A stretch of 15,224 nucleotides of DNA from Cuspidothrix sp046080565. GTDB taxonomy: Bacteria; Cyanobacteriota; Cyanobacteriia; Cyanobacteriales; Nostocaceae. The stretch spans positions 1 to 15,224 of the forward strand of contig JBJTUF010000349.1 in NCBI GenBank assembly GCA_046080565.1, written 5' to 3'. Below, in pieces: positions 1-7,117 of the stretch. Position 1 is the first letter of the stretch. Each line of letters starts with the position of its first letter. Below the pieces are notes generated by a model. That model ran no database searches. It was not told the DNA's origin and saw only the letters and a program-made list of their open reading frames with translations. The translations under genes and the position numbers were made by a program.

Positions 1-1209
1 AAATAGTCCACCAATATCCGTTAATGTTCCTGTAGCACCTGTAATTTTAAAGATTATATCGTTGTAATCTGCGTCTGTATTTTGGTCTTTTCTAATATCT
101 TCCCAACCAAAAGTTCCTGGTAGTAATTGTCCTATTTGTATGGCATTATTAGGATTAGCAGCCGAGATAGAAAATAGGGGACGTTGATTATTACCTGCAT
201 TGGGATTATCAAATATTTGTTGAACAGTTCCTTGGGGAACTAACATGAAAGCAATTTTATCTCCAGGATTAAAATTGAAGGCTTTTAAACCAGAATAATT
301 TCCATCATTTCTATTACTTTCTCCTAGTTCTCCAGCAAATTTCGCACCTTCATTAATATCAATAATTACTGTATATCCTAAAACAGAATTACTTAAAGCC
401 CGACGTGCTGCTTCTTTGATATAATCTACTGAACCTGGTGTTAAATTATCCATGTTCTGAAGACTAAAAATAGCCATTTCGTTATGGTAACTACCGGAGT
501 CTGCTAAGAAGTCTATGGAGATTTTGCCGTTGTTATCAACTAGAAATACTCCTGGTGTATCTGCGTTTTCTACTGCAAATGTTTGACCTTCTAATGTTAA
601 GGTACTATGATCATTTTCTGATTTTAATGCTGTTAATTCTGTGGTGGTTAATTGTTGATTTTGGACAAGATGGGCAAATATCGCTCCTTCGTCTCCAGGT
701 GCATCAAGAATATTGATTTGATTATCTATGTAATGTCCTATTTCTTCTAATGAAACGTTGACTGCTTGACTAGAATTAGTTTGTTGTGGATTAAATAAAT
801 TTTCAGAAAGATAAATTGTATTATTACCAAATGCTCCATCAGCTTGTAACTGAGTTTGGGGGATAATTTGAATATTAGGAATTAATTGTCCCTGTGCTAA
901 ATTATCAATTATTGTATGTGCTAATTCAATATTACAACCATAGCCAAATGCTAATTGTATAGCAGCATCAAAATCAGGAGTATTAACAAAGTTTTTCAAG
1001 GCTGTTTGTGTGATTGGCAGAATTTCCTGATTAAGATATTGAGTGGGTGTAATTTGAGAAAATGAATCAGGAATTAGCTGGGGATTAAGTTGTTGAGAAG
1101 TATGATTTTGTAAGTTTTCTAAGGGATTGCTGAATAAATCTTTATAAGTAAATATTTGAGTGGTTGAAAGTGGTGAATTAGACTCATCATGAATGTTTGA
1201 ACTATCCAT
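1..1209 (-). CDS. DUF4114 domain protein, N-terminal part (cut by window edge)
   Basis: The minus-strand frame is open for 403 codons from ATG at 1209 to the left edge, so the C-terminus is missing. No signal peptide is visible. Residues about 60-230 resemble the N-terminal domain found in large cyanobacterial calcium-binding-type proteins. It contains EEIGH at 155-159 followed by a PGDEGAIF motif, reminiscent of a zincin HExxH helix whose first His is Glu. Residues about 265-395 match DUF4114: a GYTVIIDINEGA-like strand, and FGWEDIRKD followed by DADYNDII at 379-386, the acidic, probably Ca2+-binding end of that domain. Such proteins are usually secreted or surface-associated and often leave through type I secretion using C-terminal repeats, which would lie outside the window. 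The domain assignment is fairly sure. Function and substrate are unknown. There is no obvious Shine-Dalgarno sequence before the ATG, and the gene contains no HIP1 site, unlike most genes to its right. Confidence 0.8.
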   Translation of the reverse strand, partial: MDSSNIHDESNSPLSTTQIFTYKDLFSNPLENLQNHTSQQLNPQLIPDSFSQITPTQYLNQEILPITQTALKNFVNTPDFDAAIQLAFGYGCNIELAHTIIDNLAQGQLIPNIQIIPQTQLQADGAFGNNTIYLSENLFNPQQTNSSQAVNVSLEEIGHYIDNQINILDAPGDEGAIFAHLVQNQQLTTTELTALKSENDHSTLTLEGQTFAVENADTPGVFLVDNNGKISIDFLADSGSYHNEMAIFSLQNMDNLTPGSVDYIKEAARRALSNSVLGYTVIIDINEGAKFAGELGESNRNDGNYSGLKAFNFNPGDKIAFMLVPQGTVQQIFDNPNAGNNQRPLFSISAANPNNAIQIGQLLPGTFGWEDIRKDQNTDADYNDIIFKITGATGTLTDIGGLF

Positions 1210-1774
1210 AGATACTAAACTTTTGGTTATATATTACTCAGAGGTGTGTAAATCTGTTAGCAAATTACAATAGTTCTGTAATTTCTCTATTAGAATATAT
1301 TCTGAAGAGTATGGTATAAACAAGATGTGATTTGCAAATATTTATATGGTTTTATGTTAAAAGTGTTACTAATTATACTATTTAGTTAAAATTTGTTAAG
1401 ATTTGTGATATTTATAACATTGTTTCTTAAAATGTTAAATACAAGTATTTTTTTATACTAAATGTGTTAGCATTAAAAATTGTCATTGGAGTAAGGAAAC
1501 AGGAAGAGAGTTTTGGGCGATTTTACTTTTGTTGACATACCTTGAAATTTTTTGGTTTACTTACCATAAGAGATATGTGTAAGCATTCAGCTAAAATTGA
1601 TTTTTAGACTAAGTTTAAAGATTTTTTAATGGAGACTGATATGAAAATTAATTTGTGAGTTTTCCATTGAAAATGCTCATAAATTCCAGATGATAGCTGA
1701 TTATTAATTACTGAGTGCTGAATACAAAATTTTCATTATTCCTATAGTGGTATACAGTTGAATGAGATACAAAG

Positions 1775-1886
1775 AGGACTTACACATTTTAAGGAAATGT
1801 AGGGGTTTGAGATTGCTTCCTTACGTCGCAATGACAGTATTTGAAGTAGGTTTTGCGTCAGTGCTGATAAAATTGGTATAAGTCCT
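1775..1886. repeat. MITE-like short inverted-repeat element
   Basis: A 112-nt segment is bounded by near-perfect terminal inverted repeats: AGGACTTACAC at the left and GTATAAGTCCT at the right, matching at 10 of 11 positions. AGGACTTA-type ends are familiar from small non-autonomous repeats in Nostocales genomes (from memory, not checked). The interior contains GAGATTGCTTCCTTACGTCG followed by CAATGACA, also a recurrent cyanobacterial intergenic sequence. No coding potential and no clear target duplication. Confidence 0.5.
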
Positions 1887-1914
1887 AAATATAGGAATCC
1901 GGTTTGATTAGTGA

Positions 1915-1938
1915 TAGCGAAGCGTGGCGTTAGCCATA
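1915..1938. repeat. Dispersed intergenic repeat (AGCGAAGCGTGGCGTTAGCC type)
   Basis: The segment contains AGCGAAGCGTGGCGTTAGCC, a GC-rich island in AT-rich surroundings. Versions of this string recur in intergenic DNA of Nostoc/Anabaena-type genomes (from memory). It lies just downstream of the MITE-like element and may belong to the same decayed insertion. Confidence 0.45.
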
Positions 1939-2092
1939 TTTTTTTATGTACGAAGTCAAAATGATTCGAGAATATAAAGGTGTACTGAGTTCCCTTAAAA
2001 AATCAAATAGAGTTCTATATATATAACTATACATACTTTGACAAAAATATCATAATGTTGCTTTTTTTGAAGATTTTTCTTTAGGTGTTATT

Positions 2093-2118
2093 GATAATGA
2101 CAAGTTATGCTCATTATC
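2093..2118. promoter_or_regulatory. Operator-like inverted repeat upstream of cbiM
   Basis: GATAATGA at 2093-2100 and TCATTATC at 2111-2118 form a perfect 8-bp inverted repeat with a 10-nt spacer, about 225 nt before cbiM. The TGATAATGA half-site resembles half-sites used by Fur-family metal regulators (Fur/Zur). The wide spacing would also suit a ribbon-helix-helix regulator such as NikR, whose half-sites are also separated. Assigning it to metal control of the transporter is inference. Confidence 0.3.
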
Positions 2119-2269
2119 TTTTAGATTCTGATGATGTAACAAAGATTTATAAATATTAACAATTAACAAAATAAATATATAATTTGACTTATTTTATATT
2201 ATAAATATTAGCAAAAAAAAGTATAAAAAATCGAGGAATAAGGCATTGTAAAAAGAGGTAAATTTTAGG

Positions 2270-2298
2270 TTGCAATTAATTATCTAGGTAGTTATATT
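2270..2298 (+). promoter_or_regulatory. Candidate sigma70-type promoter for cbiMQO
   Basis: TTGCAA at 2270-2275 and TATATT at 2293-2298 are separated by 17 nt, matching the -35/-10 consensus at 4 of 6 and 5 of 6 positions. Transcription would start near 2305, giving a leader of roughly 35-40 nt without an obvious Shine-Dalgarno sequence. In this AT-rich stretch chance matches are possible. Confidence 0.4.
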
Positions 2299-2341
2299 GC
2301 TGAAATTAACCTGCAAAAACATTTAAAAAATAGAAACTCTC

Positions 2342-3265
2342 ATGCACATTCCAGATGGATTTGTTTCTGTTCCAGTAGCAGTGGCTACAAGTTTAGCTAG
2401 TGTGGCGGCTTTATCTGTAGCTGTGAAGCGATCGCAAACAGCATTTGGAGTACGTCGCGCTCCTATTCTCGGATTAACCACTGCCTTTATTTTTGCTGCA
2501 CAAATGATTAATTTTCCCGTAGCAGGTGGCACAAGTGGCCACTTATTAGGAGGTGCTTTAGCGGCAATCATTTTAGGTAGTCCTTGGGCAGGAATGTTAT
2601 GTATTGCTACTGTCTTAATTATTCAGGCTGTGCTATTTGCTGATGGTGGTATTACTGCGTTGGGGGCAAATATTTTAAATATGGGCGTAATTGGAGTGTG
2701 GGTGGCCTGGGGATTAACCCAAACCTTACAACGACTCTTGGGGGGTTATAAAGGGCGTTTACCCTTAGCTGGAGGAATAGCAGCAGGTGTGAGTGTAGTT
2801 GTAGCGGCGATCGCCTGTGCCATTGAACTAGCACTTTCTGGAACAGCACCAGCTAACCTAGTTTTACCCACCATGACAGGTGTACATATTTTAATTGGTG
2901 TGGGAGAAGGATTAATTACTGGCAGTGTGTTAACCTACCTAGCTAAAGCCCGTCCAGATTTGTTACCAGGAGAAGAAGAAAAAATCAGAGGTTGGTTAGT
3001 TCCCATTATTAGTATTTTACTGATTGCTGGGGTCTTATCTCTATTTGCTTCTGCCTGGCCCGATGGCTTAGAAAAAGTAGCTGAAAATCTAGGTTTTATT
3101 AATTTAGCGGAAGAAGTCAGAGTTCCAGTAGCAACACCCTTTGCTGACTATGAAATTCAAAGTATGGGTCAAATCGGTACAAGTATTGCCGGTTTAGTAG
3201 GTGCTACAGCGTGTTTTACTGTGGCCTTTGGGATTGCAAAAGTCATGAAACCGAAAAATGCTTAA
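2342..3265 (+). CDS. cbiM: Energy-coupling factor Ni2+/Co2+ transporter substrate-binding subunit with fused PDGLE domain
   Basis: This is the membrane substrate-specificity (S) component of a group I ECF importer for nickel or cobalt. The protein begins MHIPDGF. In CbiM/NikM the free N-terminus with His2 coordinates the metal, which fixes the ATG start. A second conserved ligand region is SGHLLGG with His67. Several hydrophobic helices follow to about residue 210. The C-terminal section (about 218-307) is a PDGLE domain, with PDGLE itself at 240-244 between two membrane segments. It probably replaces the separate small CbiN/NikN protein, which is absent here. The length of 307 aa fits the CbiM+PDGLE fusion. 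The MHIPDG start and PDGLE fusion are more typical of predicted nickel (NikMN) systems than of classical CbiM (MHIMEG), but the metal cannot be decided from sequence. It overlaps cbiQ by 8 nt. Two HIP1 sites lie inside. Confidence 0.9.
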   Translation: MHIPDGFVSVPVAVATSLASVAALSVAVKRSQTAFGVRRAPILGLTTAFIFAAQMINFPVAGGTSGHLLGGALAAIILGSPWAGMLCIATVLIIQAVLFADGGITALGANILNMGVIGVWVAWGLTQTLQRLLGGYKGRLPLAGGIAAGVSVVVAAIACAIELALSGTAPANLVLPTMTGVHILIGVGEGLITGSVLTYLAKARPDLLPGEEEKIRGWLVPIISILLIAGVLSLFASAWPDGLEKVAENLGFINLAEEVRVPVATPFADYEIQSMGQIGTSIAGLVGATACFTVAFGIAKVMKPKNA

Positions 3266-3917
3266 AATCTCCTTGCCATTACGCTTGCAGTTATCCCTAA
3301 TTATTGTCATGGGGACAGCTTTTCTCAAACATCATACCTGGTCTAATTTATGCGTATATGGAGCGATCGCTTGTATATGGGTAATTATATTACAAGTACC
3401 CATTCGCAAATTAAGCGGTTTATTAGGTTCAGAATTAATTTTTCTATCACTGATCGCCTTACCGTTGGGATGGGAACGAGCTAGTTTCCTACTTGTGCGT
3501 TCCTTAATTTGCTTAATTACCATGAACAGTTTTTTATTAACCTTACCTCCCCACAGTTTGGGTATTGCCCTCAAAAGCGTACCTTTACCACTACCATTAA
3601 AGGAAAACCTGATTTTAGCTGCCCAATATTTAGAAATATTACTCTCAGAAGTGACCCAAATGCAACGTAGCGCCCAATTACGTGGTTTAAATGGTGCAGC
3701 AGGATGGCTACGCTACGCCAGTGCTTCCATGATAGGATCTTTATATGTTCGTACTCTCGACAGAGCCGAAAGAGTTTATGCCGCTATGGTAGCCCGTGGA
3801 TATGATGGAGAATTACCCATAGATTCCACCCTCAAACCAAAAGAACGCTTTACCCTATTAATAGCTGGGGTGATAGCTACTTGTTTCACCCTAAGTTCCT
3901 ACTTTACTGTTATTTGA
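3258..3917 (+). CDS. cbiQ: ECF transporter transmembrane T component
   Basis: CbiQ/EcfT is the membrane scaffold that couples the two ATPase subunits to the CbiM substrate subunit. The 219-aa protein has several hydrophobic segments in its first 120 residues and the two cytoplasmic coupling-helix signatures of the family: RSAQLRG at 137-143 and MVARGYDGE at 177-185 (the Ala-Arg-Gly/Ser motifs that dock in the ATPase grooves). A final hydrophobic segment ends the protein. The ATG at 3258 lies within the last codons of cbiM (8-nt overlap), indicating translational coupling. Length and motifs are normal for the family. Confidence 0.9.
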   Translation: MLKISLPLRLQLSLIIVMGTAFLKHHTWSNLCVYGAIACIWVIILQVPIRKLSGLLGSELIFLSLIALPLGWERASFLLVRSLICLITMNSFLLTLPPHSLGIALKSVPLPLPLKENLILAAQYLEILLSEVTQMQRSAQLRGLNGAAGWLRYASASMIGSLYVRTLDRAERVYAAMVARGYDGELPIDSTLKPKERFTLLIAGVIATCFTLSSYFTVI

Positions 3918-3927
3918 GTGGTGAATC

Positions 3928-4692
3928 TTGACATCTTTAACTTCTAATCCCCAAATTTCCCTTTCTAGACCACATACTGGTGTTGTTGAAGTTCAAAATC
4001 TCATCTATGCCTATTCACAACAACAGCCAGTATTAGATAATATTTCTTTTATCCTGAACACAGGCGATCGCGTCGCCCTCATGGGTGCTACCGGCTCAGG
4101 AAAAAGCACCCTTCTAGAAAACCTCATCGGCTTAAAACATCCCCAAAGCGGCAAAATCTGGATTAACAGTATCCCCCTATTACCCAACACCCTCCCACAA
4201 ATACGCCAACAAATTGGTTTTAGTTTTCAAGATGCTAACGACCAATTATTTATGCCCACAATTTTGGAAGATATCACCTTTGGTCCCCTCAATTATGGAG
4301 TCTCCCCCATAGTCGCCAAAGAAAAGGCCTATCAACTCCTAGCCGACTTTGGACTAGCAGAATACGCCCATCGTTCCGCCCATGAACTTTCTGGAGGACA
4401 AAGACGTTTAGCCGCCTTAGCAGCCATTTTAGCCCTAGATCCAGCTATTCTTATCTTAGATGAACCCACAAACGGACTAGACCCAGCCTGGCGACGACAT
4501 TTAGCTCATGTATTATTAAAATTGCCTGTTCAGGTAATGTTAATAGCTTCTCATGATTTACACTGGCTAGGAAAAGTTACCCAAAGGGCTTTAGTTCTCT
4601 CCACTGGTAAAATCCAGATAGATAGCGACATTCAACCACTGTTGCAAGATGGAAAAACCTTAGATAGATTAGGGTTGCCAGTAGATTGGTAG
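3928..4692 (+). CDS. cbiO: ECF transporter ATP-binding protein (TTG start)
   Basis: This is the ABC ATPase that powers the CbiMQ nickel/cobalt importer, probably as a homodimer. All nucleotide-binding motifs are present: Walker A GATGSGKST at 53-61, Q-loop FQDANDQLF with Gln101, signature LSGGQ at 154-158, Walker B ILILDEP at 174-180 and switch His209 (SHD). The start is TTG at 3928. It is the first codon but one after an in-frame stop (3922-3924), and no ATG or GTG occurs before the conserved VEVQNLIYAY strand at 20-29, so TTG is the only reasonable start. It begins 10 nt after the cbiQ stop, consistent with one operon. The Shine-Dalgarno sequence is weak (GGTGA). The 254-aa length is normal. 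One HIP1 site overlaps residues near 46-48. Confidence 0.9.
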   Translation: MTSLTSNPQISLSRPHTGVVEVQNLIYAYSQQQPVLDNISFILNTGDRVALMGATGSGKSTLLENLIGLKHPQSGKIWINSIPLLPNTLPQIRQQIGFSFQDANDQLFMPTILEDITFGPLNYGVSPIVAKEKAYQLLADFGLAEYAHRSAHELSGGQRRLAALAAILALDPAILILDEPTNGLDPAWRRHLAHVLLKLPVQVMLIASHDLHWLGKVTQRALVLSTGKIQIDSDIQPLLQDGKTLDRLGLPVDW

Positions 4693-4845
4693 CAGGAGGG
4701 AGGAAGCACGAGGCAGTAGGAAAGAAAGTCTTATCCTCTATGATTTTTAAGTTTCAGTTCCTATCTCATGCAACTGCACATCTCTTTATGCTCCAATATT
4801 GGATTTGAAAACCTAAAAATTGAATGTTAAATTTTAAATTTTTAA

Positions 4846-5331
4846 ATGTTGTTTACCCGTTATCCAGTTATTGCTCCTGTTAGTCTGAGCATCGCTTTAT
4901 TAATTAATAGTTGTAGCGAAAGTAAAATTTCCCAATGTCAGCGATTAATTAAAGTCGTTAATCAAGGTACATCACTGATTGACACCAAAAAAGGTCAGGA
5001 AGTATCTACAAGTTTCCAACTATCCAAAGATTTGAAAAATGTCACCAAATCAATTCAGGAATTAAAATTACAAGATCCTACATTACAAAAATTTGAACCC
5101 CAATTTATCAAAGTATTTGATAACCTTAGTGTAGCCATCGCCAAAGCTGCAAATGCTCTAGAGGAAACTAAACAAGCAGAACCATCATCTAATGGCAGAA
5201 TGAAAATTGCCAAAGCTAGAAAATCTATTGATTCTACACTCACAACAGCCGCAAAAACTGCTGGTAAACAATCAGATTCTTTAGGCTTAGAGTTAAATAA
5301 ATATTGTAGCCAAGAATCAACTAAGAATTAA
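4846..5331 (+). CDS. Small predicted lipoprotein, conserved cyanobacterial hypothetical
   Basis: I do not recognise a named family. The 161-aa product starts with a short basic/hydrophobic signal-like segment ending LLINSC, so Cys23 is a plausible lipid-attachment residue, although Asn at -2 is not ideal for a lipobox. The mature part is hydrophilic and predicted largely helical, with many Lys, Gln and Ser. Cys31 and Cys154 near the two ends could form a disulfide if the protein is outside the cytoplasm. The ATG has no visible Shine-Dalgarno sequence. The 153 nt before it (4693-4845) contain a purine-rich run just after cbiO but no gene. It is separated from cbiO by enough space to have its own promoter, so no functional link to metal transport is implied. 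It converges with recQ. Confidence 0.6.
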   Translation: MLFTRYPVIAPVSLSIALLINSCSESKISQCQRLIKVVNQGTSLIDTKKGQEVSTSFQLSKDLKNVTKSIQELKLQDPTLQKFEPQFIKVFDNLSVAIAKAANALEETKQAEPSSNGRMKIAKARKSIDSTLTTAAKTAGKQSDSLGLELNKYCSQESTKN

Positions 5332-5353
5332 GGATTGATTGTCAACACAAGAG

Positions 5354-5382
5354 TAGGAGCAATCCCATCGTGGTTACCCTTA
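5354..5382. repeat. Degenerate copy of a 29-nt dispersed intergenic repeat
   Basis: TAGGAGCAATCCCATCGTGG followed by TTACCCTTA aligns without gaps to the copies at 12655-12683 and, inverted, 13666-13694. It lies between the convergent lipoprotein and recQ genes, and its last three bases are the recQ stop codon (TAA on the minus strand). The stem-forming ends are partly mutated. Confidence 0.55.
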
Positions 5383-6873
5383 CCTAATCAGATTCTTATT
5401 AATGGGATTTTGTAAAATAGAAGATGACTGATGTTTACAATTATCACAGTGTCCACAACGCCAGTTATTTGTAGGAGTTTCAAAACCAAAGGCATTTAGT
5501 AAAAACTGCCAACGACATTTTTTAGTCGTGAGATATTCACTCATTTGTTTAGCAGCTTTTAATTGGGTATTAGGTAGATTTCCCGAAGGTGAAACAATAG
5601 TATAATGAAAAGGATCAAGCCATTCTAATTGTCCATTGCTGTGTAAAAGAGAAAGTGCTATTCCACCAGTAGGAAACTTTTCCATTACCGTATTTACATC
5701 GCCTTGGGGTGGTAATTTTTTAGCTAGTTGTTGGGCTTTTTGTTGTTGTGTCCTGAACTGTTCCTCAAAAAAATGCTGTCTTTGTTTATCTTCAGAATCT
5801 AATAAACCAGTGGGTTCACTTATCAAAGTCAGCACATCCGCAGGTTTACCATCTCTACCTGCTCTCCCGATTTCTTGCACATATTCAGATAATAAATGGG
5901 GCGCATGAAAATGAACTACCCAGCGCACATCCGGTTTATTTATACCCATACCAAAAGCACAAGTACAAACCACAAAAGGAATTTTTCCCCCCAACCAACT
6001 AGCTTCCACATTACGCCGTTCTTGTGCATTTAAACCAGCATGATAACTAGCAGTATCATAGCCATTTTCTGTTAACCATTGGGCTAAATTTTCGCTATCT
6101 TTGCGGGTACGTACATAAATTAATCCAGCTTGATTGGGTCGTTTTTGAATAAACTTTAATAATTGTTGTTTTCTATCTTTAGGAGTCCAAGCAATTCGGA
6201 CTGTGGGGTGTAAATTTTGGCGATAGGGATTAATGCGAAAAATTTGAGGTTGATCTAATTTTAAAACTGTAGAAATAATCTTTTGGGACAGAGGCTCGGC
6301 GGTGGCTGTAAAAGCGGCTATACTAATTTTTGTTCCCGGTGGTTTGGATTGGAGTAAGGCATCACGCACTGCTCCCAAACGCCGATAAGCAGGACGAAAA
6401 GTATCCCCCCATTGTACTAAACAATGTGCCTCATCTAGAATCAAACCATTAATTTGTAGTTGGGGATGAGATAGCTTTTTCCATACAGTGGGACTGAGTA
6501 AAGTTTCCGGTGATAAATATAATAATCTTAATTGATGTTTATCTAAAGCTTGTAAAGTTGCCTGGCGTTGAAATGCAGGTAATTCACTATGTAAAAGTGC
6601 TGCTTTTTGTTTACGTTGACGTAATTCCTCAACTTGGTTTTCCATTAGTGCTACTAAAGGAGAAATAACTAAAGTTAATCCCGTTTGTAACAGTGCAGGA
6701 AGTTGAAAGCAAATAGATTTACCCGCACCTGTGGGCATAATAATTAAGGCATCTTCTTGAGAAATTAAACAATTAACAATTTCCTTTTGGGGGGGGCGAA
6801 AATCCTCATATCCCCAGATTTTTTTTAATGCTGCGCGAACATCATGCCAAGATTGTGTAATTGGAAGATTCAT
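5380..6873 (-). CDS. recQ: ATP-dependent DNA helicase RecQ, short cyanobacterial form
   Basis: This is a 3'-5' superfamily 2 helicase for recombination and replication repair. I chose ATG at 6873 (497 aa). A TTG seven codons upstream (6894) would extend into a repeat-like sequence and add nothing conserved. Counted from the ATG, the motifs are Walker A PTGAGKS (47-53), motif Ia ISPLVALMENQ, DEAH at 147-150, motif III AFTATA, and motif VI QEIGRAGRDG ending near 342. The C-terminus has the four-cysteine zinc site of the RQC region (Cys453, 473, 476, 479). The winged-helix and HRDC domains of E. coli RecQ (about 609 aa) are absent. The loop after DEAH reads CLVQWGDTFRP, whereas the usual aromatic-rich loop is SQWGHDFRP. 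Family identity is certain. The substrate range of this short form is not known from sequence. It is convergent with the lipoprotein gene. Confidence 0.93.
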   Translation of the reverse strand: MNLPITQSWHDVRAALKKIWGYEDFRPPQKEIVNCLISQEDALIIMPTGAGKSICFQLPALLQTGLTLVISPLVALMENQVEELRQRKQKAALLHSELPAFQRQATLQALDKHQLRLLYLSPETLLSPTVWKKLSHPQLQINGLILDEAHCLVQWGDTFRPAYRRLGAVRDALLQSKPPGTKISIAAFTATAEPLSQKIISTVLKLDQPQIFRINPYRQNLHPTVRIAWTPKDRKQQLLKFIQKRPNQAGLIYVRTRKDSENLAQWLTENGYDTASYHAGLNAQERRNVEASWLGGKIPFVVCTCAFGMGINKPDVRWVVHFHAPHLLSEYVQEIGRAGRDGKPADVLTLISEPTGLLDSEDKQRQHFFEEQFRTQQQKAQQLAKKLPPQGDVNTVMEKFPTGGIALSLLHSNGQLEWLDPFHYTIVSPSGNLPNTQLKAAKQMSEYLTTKKCRWQFLLNAFGFETPTNNWRCGHCDNCKHQSSSILQNPINKNLIR

Positions 6874-6877
6874 TTTT

Positions 6878-6908
6878 TTACCACGGAAGTGCAAAAAACG
6901 CAGAGAAT
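6878..6908. repeat. ACCACGGAAGTGC...CGCAGAG-type repeat at the recQ 5' end
   Basis: The sequence just before the recQ ATG (ACCACGGAAGTGC, then AAAAAACGCAGAGAA) resembles the ACCACAGAGRCACAGAG-like intergenic repeat that is widespread in cyanobacterial genomes (from memory). It supports the downstream ATG as the start. The remaining intergenic stretch to 7117 holds no gene I can support. Confidence 0.35.
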
Positions 6909-7117
6909 ATATAAATAACAGAAGTTAGGATTTATGAGTAAAACCTCATTCTAATAAGAGTTTCATGATCATTAATATCCTAACTATCTTTACCTGTACT
7001 ATAATTTACATCTATATTTTATACCAATCAGGAAAATCTTGGGATAACTTAGGTAGGTGTAATTCATCAATTACCCCTACATTCTTTCTATTTTGTCTAT
7101 TACCCCTTGCCTGTTCT

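Larger units (their letters stand above)
1210..2341. other. Long AT-rich intergenic region without a gene
   Basis: About 1.1 kb separates the DUF4114 gene from cbiM. I see no ORF with coding character. The stretch holds a 12-nt palindrome AGAATATATTCT at 1292-1303, a MITE-like inverted-repeat element (1775-1886), a dispersed repeat (1915-1938), an operator-like inverted repeat (2093-2118) and a candidate promoter for cbiM (2270-2298), each listed separately. The rest is AT-rich sequence I cannot explain. I looked for a cobalamin riboswitch ahead of the cobalt/nickel transporter and found no B12-box-like sequence. Confidence 0.7.

Noticed and set aside
2100..2159. A short ORF starting MTSYAHYLLDSDD
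   Set aside because: Only about 20 codons, no Shine-Dalgarno sequence, and it overlaps the operator-like inverted repeat.
2119..2341. Cobalamin or NiCo riboswitch before cbiM
   Set aside because: The leader is AT-rich with no B12-box-like or other recognisable aptamer sequence.
2323..2849. Minus-strand ORFs inside cbiM
   Set aside because: Antisense shadows of a strongly supported gene.
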